From positions 1 to 12,339 of the forward strand of contig CAAFXQ010000273.1 of NCBI GenBank assembly GCA_900767015.1: a DNA stretch of 12,339 bases, in the 5' to 3' direction. The position numbers and the translations under genes were made by a program. Positions 6,365 through 12,339 of the stretch are shown here, in pieces. The stretch's first letter is position 1, and each line of letters opens with the position of its first letter. The notes under the pieces were generated by a model. The model did no database searches. It was given only the letters and a program-made list of their open reading frames with translations, and was not told the origin of the DNA. The DNA is from Clostridia bacterium (GTDB taxonomy: Bacteria > Bacillota > Clostridia > Oscillospirales > Acutalibacteraceae).

Positions 6365-7604
6365 GACGGTTATCAGACACACAATTGAAAAAAGCAAAGA
6401 GGGCACGTATTACACCCTGCCGTTTGAGCTTCCCGACGGACTCGAAAGCTTTACGGTGACTTACCGGTACGACAAGCAGACGCAGGGGATTACGGGCAGA
6501 AAAAAGAATCCGTGTATTATTGACTTAGGACTAATGGACTGTGACGGACGGTTTTTAGGCTGGTCGGGCAGTGCAAGAGACAGCGTCACCGTCGGCGAAT
6601 TCGAAAGCACAAAGGGCTATCTTTCCCAGCCGCTCAAGGGCGGAACGTGGCAGATTCTCATCGGAGCCTACAAGCTCAACAAGCCCGAAGTCGAGGTTGA
6701 ATATACGATTGAATTTCACGAAAAGAAGCCAAAGCTTTATTTCGGAGATTTACATATTCATACCGATGCCTCGGACGGCAAGCATTCTTGCTATGAGATT
6801 GCCAAGATGGCAAAAGAAAAAGAACTTGACTTCGTTGCGCTTGCCAATCATAACAACTACTGCGAAAACTTTTCGCTTCCGAAGAACACGGGAGTCACCT
6901 TTATCCCCGCCGTTGAATGGACGCACTATAAAGGGCACATCAACCTTTTCGGAGTCGAAAACCCGTTTGAAAACTCTTTTGTTGCGAACACCAAGGAAGA
7001 AATGCAGCAGCTGATTGAAAATGCGAAGAAAAAAGGCGCCGTTGTTTCGGTCAATCACCCGATGTGTCCGATTTGTCCCTACCTTTGGGGCGACGACGAA
7101 ATCTATGACATGATGGAGATCTGGAACGGGCCGATGCGTCCGACCAATGTCAGAGGAATCGAGAAATGGACAAGCCTGTTAAAGACCGGCCGCATCATTC
7201 CCGCTGTCGGCGGAAGCGATTTTCATTCGCTCAAGTCGCCGATCCGAATCGGCAACCCCGTAAACGGTGTATGGAGCGAGTCGCCGTCGGACAAAGACCT
7301 TCTTTCGGCAATCCGAAGCGGACACAGCTTTATCGCTTCGTCAAAGCAGGCGCCGCAGCTTTTTCTCAGAAGCGGTGACAAAATCATGGGCGATACGGTG
7401 GTTGCGGACGGAAAGAATGTCAGCATCAGCATCATTGCCGAAAACGCTGAAAAAGCGAAGCTGATTCTTGTTACGGCAAAGCGGGAAGAACCGGTCACAG
7501 CCGATAAGGTTTCGGTCGGCGCCGACGAGGTTTTCGCTTATGTAAAAGCGGTCGGAAAACTCAATCAGGTGACGGCGATCACCAATCCGATCTATATCAG
7601 GTAA
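6357..7604 (+). CDS. CehA/McbA-family PHP-domain metallohydrolase
   Basis: This encodes 415 residues from a GTG start that overlaps the esterase by 8 bases; GGGGTG just upstream is a weak ribosome site. Residues 1-120 form a beta-rich domain without a recognised catalytic motif. The PHP domain (about 128-330) carries the metal ligands in order: GDLHIHTDASDG (130-141; His133, His135, Asp140), NHNN (164-167; His165), VEWTH (186-190; Glu187), His194, NHP (233-235; His234) and GGSDFH (285-290; Asp288, His290). A second beta domain (about 333-415) ends the protein. Members are metal-dependent phosphoesterases or, as with CehA/McbA, hydrolyse carbamate esters such as carbaryl. In this operon it probably makes a second cut on the imported compound, at a phosphoester or unusual ester. 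It is apparently cytosolic. The exact reaction cannot be assigned. Confidence 0.9.
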   Translation: MNKTVIRHTIEKSKEGTYYTLPFELPDGLESFTVTYRYDKQTQGITGRKKNPCIIDLGLMDCDGRFLGWSGSARDSVTVGEFESTKGYLSQPLKGGTWQILIGAYKLNKPEVEVEYTIEFHEKKPKLYFGDLHIHTDASDGKHSCYEIAKMAKEKELDFVALANHNNYCENFSLPKNTGVTFIPAVEWTHYKGHINLFGVENPFENSFVANTKEEMQQLIENAKKKGAVVSVNHPMCPICPYLWGDDEIYDMMEIWNGPMRPTNVRGIEKWTSLLKTGRIIPAVGGSDFHSLKSPIRIGNPVNGVWSESPSDKDLLSAIRSGHSFIASSKQAPQLFLRSGDKIMGDTVVADGKNVSISIIAENAEKAKLILVTAKREEPVTADKVSVGADEVFAYVKAVGKLNQVTAITNPIYIR

Positions 7605-7621
7605 ATTATTGAATAAACATG

Positions 7622-7735
7622 AATGGTCTGTCATATTCGGATACAAACCGTTTCGCACTTATGCCGAAACGAAGCAAAGGAGTATGCTTAAAAACTTTTT
7701 TGCACGCATTGTACCGAATGTGACAGACCTTTTTT
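7622..7735 (+). repeat. Branched palindromic element ending in a T run; terminator of the symporter operon
   Basis: GGTCTGTCATATTCGG (7625-7640) pairs along 16 bases with CCGAATGTGACAGACC (7714-7729), with one T-G wobble. After a bulged A, TACAA (7642-7646) pairs with TTGTA (7709-7713). The enclosed region holds at least two hairpins: CGTTTCG (7649-7655) with CGAAACG (7665-7671), and AAGCA (7672-7676) with TGCTT (7685-7689). The loop of the second exposes AAGGAG. Six T residues (7730-7735) follow the outer stem, so it can terminate transcription 20 bases after the PHP gene stop. At 105 nt it is far larger than a simple terminator. It could be a dispersed repeat or a structured RNA. Confidence 0.75.
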
Positions 7736-7743
7736 GATAGATT

Positions 7744-7771
7744 TTGAAATTTATAAGATTTGTGATATAAT
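7744..7771 (+). promoter_or_regulatory. Strong promoter of the 167-residue hypothetical gene
   Basis: TTGAAA (7744-7749) and a perfect TATAAT (7766-7771) are separated by 16 bases, with TGA before the -10 box. Initiation near 7778 gives a leader of about 22 nt. It lies just past the T run of the preceding palindrome, so this gene starts a new transcription unit. Confidence 0.75.
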
Positions 7772-7799
7772 AATTAAAAAGATAAAAAGGGGAAAGCCC

Positions 7800-8303
7800 A
7801 TGGAATATAAAATGAAAGACGTTGAGCACAAAACCAAATCAGGTTCGGCTTTCGTCTGCTCAAGTGACGAAATCAGTCTGCACGATTGCCGTGCGTCAAA
7901 AATCGAAACGGACGCAAACGGTCTTACGCTTGTTTTTCCCGACGGCGTATGGCTTTTAGCGGACAACCGTCTGAACACGGTCGGCAAAATCGTCAGAACG
8001 GGCAGAGCGGAGGTCTTGCTTCGGCATTCTGAGTTTGAAGCGTTGACGGTTTTTAAGCCCGTCCGTTTTTTCAGAAGGACTCTCTTTTCGGCTTGCCGTG
8101 AAGTCAGCTTTGAAACGCTCCGGGAAAACGTCAACGGCGGGAAATGGACGGTTGAATTCATCGACGACTTTAATAATGCGGATTCGCATTTGTTTCGTGT
8201 CATGCTTTGGTCAAAGAAAAAACAGTGTGACTGCCTATTTGTAGTGAGCTATGAGAGATTTGAAGCCCGTTTTGACGAAATACAACAAAACAGGGTATGG
8301 TAA
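7800..8303 (+). CDS. Hypothetical protein, 167 residues
   Basis: The start is ATG at 7800: AGGGG (7788-7792) lies 7 bases upstream, and the promoter at 7744-7771 would exclude the longer frame from 7734. I do not recognise the family. The protein is soluble, with no signal peptide or membrane helix, and alternates short hydrophobic and polar stretches, suggesting a mainly beta fold (for example ISLHDCRASKIETD at 25-38, then LTLVFPDGVWLL at 42-53). It has five Cys (20, 30, 99, 143, 145), the last two as CDC. Trp and Phe are frequent near the C-terminus. A strong promoter argues it is expressed. It lies between the PHP operon and the ammonium transporter with no clear link to either. Confidence 0.75.
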   Translation: MEYKMKDVEHKTKSGSAFVCSSDEISLHDCRASKIETDANGLTLVFPDGVWLLADNRLNTVGKIVRTGRAEVLLRHSEFEALTVFKPVRFFRRTLFSACREVSFETLRENVNGGKWTVEFIDDFNNADSHLFRVMLWSKKKQCDCLFVVSYERFEARFDEIQQNRVW

Positions 8304-8400
8304 TCCGCTTTTGGGCAGAAATTATAAATCCGATTGTCTATCTTGTAAAATTTGCACAAAGCAACGCTTTAAATTGTGAAACATTTTTAGCTTTGCGACA

Positions 8401-8429
8401 TTGACTTTTGCTTTTTGACATGATAAGAT
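8401..8429 (+). promoter_or_regulatory. Promoter of the Amt-PII gene
   Basis: TTGACT (8401-8406) and TAAGAT (8424-8429) are 17 bases apart, with TGA before the -10 box. An overlapping GATAAT (8427-8432) could serve as an alternative -10. Initiation near 8436 would place the start of transcription at the foot of the following hairpin. The 97 bases before it (8304-8400) are AT-rich, without a gene, and contain a small AAAGC/GCTTT hairpin at 8358-8370. Confidence 0.6.
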
Positions 8430-8437
8430 AATAGCAT

Positions 8438-8486
8438 AAAAGGCAAGGACGCCGACAGAGAAACTGTCAGTGTCCCTGCCTTTTTT
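8438..8486 (+). terminator. Terminator-like hairpin in the Amt-PII leader
   Basis: AAAAGGCA (8438-8445) pairs with TGCCTTTT (8477-8484), GGAC (8447-8450) with GTCC (8472-8475), and GACAG (8454-8458) with CTGTC (8464-8468). The loop is AGAAA, and a 3x3 internal loop lies mid-stem. The right arm ends in a run of six T (8481-8486). It sits between the promoter at 8401-8429 and the amt start codon at 8530, so it may act as a conditional terminator. Alternatively it ends transcripts of the preceding gene. A perfect palindrome, TTTTCCGGAAAA (8489-8500), follows. Confidence 0.7.
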
Positions 8487-8529
8487 CATTTTCCGGAAAA
8501 CCAAAAAAATCTCAAGGAGTTGAAAATCT

Positions 8530-10254
8530 ATGGAAAACATCACGGTACTATTTTCTGATGTTAACACAATGTGGACACTAATCGGCGCAGCTTTGGTTTT
8601 CTTCATGCAGGCAGGCTTTGCTATGGTTGAAACCGGCTTCACCCGCTCGAAAAACGCCGGTAATATCATCATGAAAAACCTTATGGATTTTTCTATCGGC
8701 ACGCCGCTTTACTGGCTTGTCGGCTTCGGAATCATGTTCGGTACACAGTCGGCCGTTTTCGGCGGCATCGACTTTTTCACAAGAGGCGACTACACCGCAA
8801 TTCTTCCCGACGGTGTCAGCTTCTTCAGCTACTTTATTTTCCAGACCGTCTTCTGTGCAACGGCGGCGACAATCGTTTCGGGCGCTATGGCTGAACGGAC
8901 GAAATTCTCCGCTTACTGTATTTATTCGGCGGCCATCAGCCTGATTATTTATCCCGTTTCGGGTCATTGGATCTGGGGCGGCGGCTGGCTTTCACAGCTC
9001 GGCTTCCACGATTTTGCCGGCTCAACGGCGGTACATATGCTCGGCGGTATCTGTGCACTTATCGGTGCGGCAATCTTAGGACCGAGAATCGGTAAGTACA
9101 ACAAGGACGGCACCCCGAACGCCATTCCCGGCCACAGCATTACCCTCGGCGCTCTCGGCGTATTCATTCTCTGGTTCTGCTGGTTCGGCTTCAACGGCGG
9201 CTCGACCGTTTCCATGACAGGCGGCGCAGCAGAACTTGCCGGTCTTGTCTTCTTCAACACCAACCTTGCCGCTGCGGTTGCAACCTGCACGGTTATGATT
9301 ATCACGTGGATAAGATACAAAAAGCCCGACGTCTCCATGACGCTCAACGGTTCTCTTGCCGGTCTTGTTGCTATCACGGCAGGCTGTGACTGCGTAAGAC
9401 CGTGGGCGGCGGCTGTGATCGGTATCTGCTCCGGCTTTGCGGTTGTTTTCGGCGTTGAGTTTGTCGATAAGGTTCTCAAGGTTGACGACCCCGTCGGTGC
9501 TGTCGGTGTTCACTGCATCAACGGTGCCCTCGGTACGATTCTGACCGGCGTGTTCGCTTCCAATTCATGGCTCTCTGATGCCGGTATGTCGAGAGGCAAG
9601 TTCATCGGTATTCAGTGCCTCGGCGTTGCGGCAACGCTTGCTTGGGGTGCGGCAGCCATCACCATCGTATTTATGATTATCAAGAAAACCATCGGACTTC
9701 GTGTCACCGCCGAAGAGGAAATCTCCGGTCTTGACCTTCCCGAACACGGCCTTGTCAGCGCTTATGCCGACTTCATGCCGACCGTCAACCCGATTCAGAT
9801 TGACGAAGCGGCGGAAGTTACCGGTACGGTTGAGCCGGCAGTTGCCGTTCCCGTAACGGTAGCACCCGGAACCGATCTTGAGTCCACCGGCAGTGAGCAG
9901 AAGCTGACCAAGATTGAAATCATCATGAAAGAGGAGCGATTTGCGGCTCTCAAATCCGCCATGGTTAAAATCGGCATCACGGGCATGACCGTAAGCCACG
10001 TTCTCGGCTTCGGCACGCAGATCGGAAACACCAAGTATTACAGAGGCGTCAAGCAGGACGTAAACCTCCTCCCGAAGGTACAAGTTGACATCGTTGTCAG
10101 CAAGGTACCTGTCAGAACCGTTATCGAAACGGCGAAATCCGTTCTTTACACCGGCAACATCGGCGACGGAAAGATTTTCGTTTACGACGTTGAAAACGTA
10201 GTCAAGGTCAGAACGGGCGAGGAGGGCTACGACGCTCTGCAAGATGTCGAATAA
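8530..10254 (+). CDS. amt: Ammonium transporter fused to a C-terminal PII (GlnK-like) domain
   Basis: This encodes 574 residues; AAGGAG (8514-8519) is 10 bases before the ATG. Residues 10-415 are a complete Amt/MEP channel of about 11 helices. By alignment with E. coli AmtB, the gate and pore residues are present: Gln105 and Phe108, Trp149 in WIWGGG, Asp161 in HDFAGSTAVH, twin His169 and His328 (GVHCINGALG), and Phe219 in WFGFNGG. The cytosolic end ISGLDLPEHGLVSAY (398-412) is the usual Amt C-terminus. A Val/Ala/Pro-rich linker (about 416-456) leads to a whole PII domain (457-574): KIEIIMKEERFAALKSAM, a T-loop GFGTQIGNTKYYRGVKQD with Tyr504 at the place of GlnK Tyr51, LLPKVQVDIV, the B-loop GNIGDGKIFV (542-551) and KVRTGEE (559-565). 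PII normally binds ATP/ADP and 2-oxoglutarate and plugs Amt. Here sensor and channel are one chain, in fixed 1:1 ratio. Confidence 0.95.
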   Translation: MENITVLFSDVNTMWTLIGAALVFFMQAGFAMVETGFTRSKNAGNIIMKNLMDFSIGTPLYWLVGFGIMFGTQSAVFGGIDFFTRGDYTAILPDGVSFFSYFIFQTVFCATAATIVSGAMAERTKFSAYCIYSAAISLIIYPVSGHWIWGGGWLSQLGFHDFAGSTAVHMLGGICALIGAAILGPRIGKYNKDGTPNAIPGHSITLGALGVFILWFCWFGFNGGSTVSMTGGAAELAGLVFFNTNLAAAVATCTVMIITWIRYKKPDVSMTLNGSLAGLVAITAGCDCVRPWAAAVIGICSGFAVVFGVEFVDKVLKVDDPVGAVGVHCINGALGTILTGVFASNSWLSDAGMSRGKFIGIQCLGVAATLAWGAAAITIVFMIIKKTIGLRVTAEEEISGLDLPEHGLVSAYADFMPTVNPIQIDEAAEVTGTVEPAVAVPVTVAPGTDLESTGSEQKLTKIEIIMKEERFAALKSAMVKIGITGMTVSHVLGFGTQIGNTKYYRGVKQDVNLLPKVQVDIVVSKVPVRTVIETAKSVLYTGNIGDGKIFVYDVENVVKVRTGEEGYDALQDVE

Positions 10255-10284
10255 GCTTACCGCTTTTAAGAAAAGATTAAGTAT

Positions 10285-10335
10285 AGAAAAAGGCAGTCAC
10301 CCGGCAGTATGTTTGTCGGGTGGCTGTCTTTTTCT
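10285..10335 (+). terminator. Bidirectional terminator between convergent genes
   Basis: AGAAAAAGGCAGTCACCCG (10285-10303) pairs over 19 bases with the complementary arm at 10317-10335, with two G-T wobbles and a 13-nt loop. T runs end the right arm on both strands (TTTTT at 10329-10333 on plus, its mirror on minus). It lies 30 bases after the Amt-PII stop and serves both that gene and the convergent acyl-CoA synthetase gene. Confidence 0.88.
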
Positions 10336-10377
10336 AAGCAGACGAGGGCCGTATCGGGTTCGACCCTCGTCTGCTTA
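10335..10377 (-). terminator. Second hairpin overlapping the acyl-CoA synthetase stop codon
   Basis: TAAGCAGACGAGGG (10335-10348) and CCCTCGTCTGCTTA (10364-10377) form a perfect 14-bp stem with a 15-nt loop. The right arm includes the minus-strand stop codon (10375-10377), and the left arm shares one base with the adjoining hairpin. It has no T run of its own; T residues are supplied on the minus strand by the neighbour at 10285-10335. It may help termination or protect mRNA 3' ends. Confidence 0.6.
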
Positions 10378-12222
10378 CGTGTTGTTCTCGTTTTCGCCGT
10401 TTTCCGGTTCGGTTGAGATTTCTGTCTTTTCGTCGGGATTTTCCTGCTGAACCGGAGACTCTGTGTTTTCGTTTTCCTTTTCGCTTTGGTGCTTGCGTTT
10501 TCCTTTTGAATAGTTTCGTTTCAGCTTGTGCGTCGAGGTCTTTTCCAGTTCATTTGTTTCGATATTGATTTTTTTGATGCTCTTATACGAGGGCAGGCGG
10601 CGGTTGAGCTTTCGTACCGCTTCGACAATCGCCTTCTGAATGTCCTGACTGGTAAGCTTATCTTTTTTTAGCTTCTTTTTGATTGCCTGCTCGTCGGGCA
10701 CGACCTTTGCCGTGACCTGCGGATCGGATCGTGAGCTTTCCGAACCGAATATCAGCGATTCCAGAACGGCGGGGTCACTATTGAGATAATACTCAAGCTC
10801 TTCGGGATAGATATTTTTGCCGTTTTTGGTGACAATGACATTTTTGCTTCTGCCCGTTATGTGATAATTTCCGTTTTCGTCCACATAGCCGAGGTCGCCT
10901 GTGTGAAACCAGCTGTCCCGGATAACCTTGTCGGTTTCCTCCTGATTCTTATAATAGCCGAGCATGACCATCGGACCTTTGACGATGATTTCACCGATTC
11001 CGTCCTCGTCCGGCTTAAAGATCTGCGCCTGGGCGTAGCCGATAGGCTTACCGACGCTGTCGGGTGTCGGCTCGTCGGTCGTATTGCAGATCACGATAGG
11101 CGAACATTCCGTAAGCCCGTAGCCGATAATTACGGGGAAACCGAAGGCTTCGTAATCTCTTGCCACGTCGGGGTCGAACATGGCCGCTCCGCCGATAATC
11201 ATGCGAAGATTGCCGCCGAAAACGGCATGGACGAGTGAGTAGATGCGTTTTTTCGTTTCCTTATTTCCGATTTTCGAAAAGAAAGACTTCGCTTTCCCGG
11301 TCGTGAACGCCTTTTTGAAAGCGCCCTGACTGCTTAACTGCTCGACGATTTTTTTATGCATTTTTTCAAGCATCAGCGGAACGGAAACAAAAACAGTCGG
11401 GTTATATTCGTTTAAGTTTTCGACGACGTGCCGAAGCCCCTGAGAAAAGCTTACCGAGCCGCCGATGGCGATAATCGCAAGCATGACAATCGCCTGATAG
11501 GCATGGTGAAGCGGCAAAACGCAAAGCGTTGAGTCATCGTAGTTGATTTTAACCTTACTGAGGGTGCCGTATATATCCGAACACAGATTACGATGGGAGA
11601 GCATGACGCCTTTTGCCATTCCGGTCGTTCCCGACGTGAAAAGCAAAACGGACATTTTATCGGGGTCAACCTCACAGTCCGAAAAGGCTGTTACGCCCTG
11701 TTTGATTAAAGCCCTTCCGTCATCAATAAGCGAGTGAAACGAAATCACCCGTTCGTCGTCATAGTCATCGATGCAGATAATGAGAAAGCCTTGCGGAAGC
11801 TTATCGAAATTCTCAATAAGCTTTTCAGTTACTCTTTTATCGGCAATGATTGCCCGAAGCTCGGCAAATTCAATAATATTGAAAAGTTCGGGAATAATAG
11901 TTTCACGGTCGATTGCGGCGGCAACACCTGTCCCGCAGCTTACGGCAAAATACGAAACGCACCATTCATAGCAGTTTCTTGCGCAAAGGCCGATATGGCA
12001 ATTCTTGAGACCCAGCTTTTCGGTTAAGGCGGTTCCGAGAGAGTCGACATGAGAAGAGAATTTTTTATAGGAAATGCTGTTGATTTCGCCGTTTTCGTCT
12101 TTTACAAGAAAAGCTTTTCGGATAGCGTATCGTGCAGCATTGGCTTTAAGCATTTGTTTGAGGGTAATAAAATCCGGTTCCTTTTCTTCGGCAGTATCGA
12201 AAACCGGCTCGTTTTCATTCAT
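10375..12222 (-). CDS. Long-chain acyl-CoA synthetase (AMP-binding, FadD type)
   Basis: This encodes 615 residues. The start at 12222 is chosen because GGAGG (12235-12231, minus strand) is 8 bases upstream; an in-frame ATG 30 codons earlier lacks such a site. It is an adenylate-forming enzyme that activates fatty acids to acyl-AMP and then acyl-CoA. Motifs in order: LLFTSGTTGMAKGVMLSH (193-210), the ATP-binding P-loop; PLHHAYQ (237-243); GYGLTECSP (367-375); FHTGDLGY (439-446); GRSKNVIVTKNGKNIYPEELE (457-477), the hinge and A8 region; and THKLKRN (564-570) with likely catalytic Lys566. The core is the usual length for bacterial FadD-like enzymes. The last 45 residues form a hydrophilic tail rich in Glu, Asn and Lys, with no known domain. 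No membrane segment or acyl carrier domain is visible. It lies convergent to amt and alone on its strand here. The chain-length preference cannot be read. Confidence 0.92.
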   Translation of the reverse strand: MNENEPVFDTAEEKEPDFITLKQMLKANAARYAIRKAFLVKDENGEINSISYKKFSSHVDSLGTALTEKLGLKNCHIGLCARNCYEWCVSYFAVSCGTGVAAAIDRETIIPELFNIIEFAELRAIIADKRVTEKLIENFDKLPQGFLIICIDDYDDERVISFHSLIDDGRALIKQGVTAFSDCEVDPDKMSVLLFTSGTTGMAKGVMLSHRNLCSDIYGTLSKVKINYDDSTLCVLPLHHAYQAIVMLAIIAIGGSVSFSQGLRHVVENLNEYNPTVFVSVPLMLEKMHKKIVEQLSSQGAFKKAFTTGKAKSFFSKIGNKETKKRIYSLVHAVFGGNLRMIIGGAAMFDPDVARDYEAFGFPVIIGYGLTECSPIVICNTTDEPTPDSVGKPIGYAQAQIFKPDEDGIGEIIVKGPMVMLGYYKNQEETDKVIRDSWFHTGDLGYVDENGNYHITGRSKNVIVTKNGKNIYPEELEYYLNSDPAVLESLIFGSESSRSDPQVTAKVVPDEQAIKKKLKKDKLTSQDIQKAIVEAVRKLNRRLPSYKSIKKINIETNELEKTSTHKLKRNYSKGKRKHQSEKENENTESPVQQENPDEKTEISTEPENGENENNT

Positions 12223-12305
12223 TTTTGTCACCTCCGTTACGATGATATTTTTTGAAATATAATTGAAATTATAAAAGTAAATTTTTGTTTGGCGGTATAA
12301 GCTCG

Positions 12306-12339
12306 GCTCCACCTTTAGGGGGAGCTGTCACGAAGTGAC
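12306..12339. repeat. Partial dispersed palindromic repeat at the right edge
   Basis: Two adjacent hairpins are visible. GCTCCACC (12306-12313) pairs with GGGGGAGC (12318-12325) around loop TTTA with one A/G mismatch. GTCAC (12327-12331) pairs with GTGAC (12335-12339) around GAA. The arrangement (a GGAGC stem with TTTA or TAAA loop, then TGTCAC-GAA-GTGAC) is one I recall as a high-copy intergenic repeat in Ruminococcaceae-like genomes. The window cuts it, so its full length is unknown. It lies about 84 bases upstream of the acyl-CoA synthetase start. The AT-rich stretch between (12236-12305) contains a minus-strand TATAAT without a good -35 box. Confidence 0.65.

Noticed and set aside
7619..7723. 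34-codon frame inside the branched palindrome
   Set aside because: It has no ribosome site, follows both arms of the palindrome, and most of it can be explained by the structure rather than by protein coding.
8356..8372. CcpA (cre) site around AAAGCAACGCTTT
   Set aside because: The two halves are spaced by three extra bases compared with the cre consensus, so it is more simply a small hairpin.
8438..8486. ANTAR-type twin hairpin target in the amt leader
   Set aside because: The known motif needs two hairpins with 6-nt loops carrying fixed A and G positions. Here the single clear loop is 5 nt (AGAAA), and no matching first hairpin is seen.
10335..10377. tRNA remnant or attachment site, suggested by GGGTTCGACCC
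   Set aside because: The T-loop would have only 5 bases, the other tRNA arms are missing, and the palindrome is fully explained as a hairpin.
10244..10450. 68-codon plus-strand frame over the convergent spacer
   Set aside because: It runs through both terminators and into the antisense of the synthetase tail, and has no ribosome site of its own.
12223..12312. Extra 30 codons on the acyl-CoA synthetase
   Set aside because: The region is AT-rich leader with no family similarity, and the strong GGAGG site fits only the ATG at 12222.
1..12339. CRISPR array, transposase, integrase or phage genes
   Set aside because: No regularly spaced direct repeats and no recognisable mobile-element protein were seen on either strand.

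Overview
The window looks like chromosomal DNA from an anaerobic, probably gut-associated member of the Clostridia (Ruminococcaceae/Oscillospiraceae type). The support is purine-rich Shine-Dalgarno sites 5-11 bases before most starts, sigma70-type promoters with TGn extended -10 elements, a tRNA-Leu with an encoded CCA, protein families typical of that group, and at the right edge a fragment of a palindromic repeat of a kind I recall from such genomes. The placement is inference; there is no rRNA or marker gene. I see no phage, insertion sequence or CRISPR array.

Layout. 1-245: an inverted repeat at the edge, then a leader with a promoter and a terminator-like hairpin. 246-1794: a two-gene unit (+), a small conserved Clostridia protein and a lipoprotein DNA/RNA non-specific nuclease with a C-terminal zinc-binding domain. 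2003-2794: a polytopic YjdF/DUF2238-like membrane protein (+) with its own promoter. 2877-3058: a self-contained tRNA-Leu(UAA) unit (-) with a consensus promoter and a long terminator. 3145-4026: an AraC-family regulator (-), divergent from a tightly packed three-gene operon (+, 4206-7604) for a GPH/MelB-type MFS symporter, an alpha/beta-hydrolase esterase and a CehA/McbA-type PHP metallohydrolase. 7622-7735: a strong branched palindrome ending in a T run. 7800-8303: an unrecognised 167-residue protein (+). 8401-10254: a promoter, a terminator-like leader hairpin and an ammonium transporter fused to a PII domain (+). 10285-10377: two adjoining hairpins between convergent genes. 10375-12222: a long-chain acyl-CoA synthetase (-). 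12306-12339: the palindromic repeat fragment.

How the parts work together. The 3145-7604 block reads as one substrate-responsive catabolic locus: a cupin-sensor AraC protein probably controls import of a sugar-like compound, which a serine esterase and a metal-dependent phosphoesterase/esterase then process. The substrate cannot be read from the sequence. The Amt-PII fusion places the nitrogen-status sensor in the same chain as the channel it normally plugs, and its mRNA leader has a promoter-hairpin-gene arrangement that could allow conditional termination. The first gene of the window has a similar arrangement. The most distinctive items are the AraC/GPH/esterase/PHP locus, the Amt-PII fusion with its leader, and the branched palindrome at 7622-7735. 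None can be called new without database comparison.
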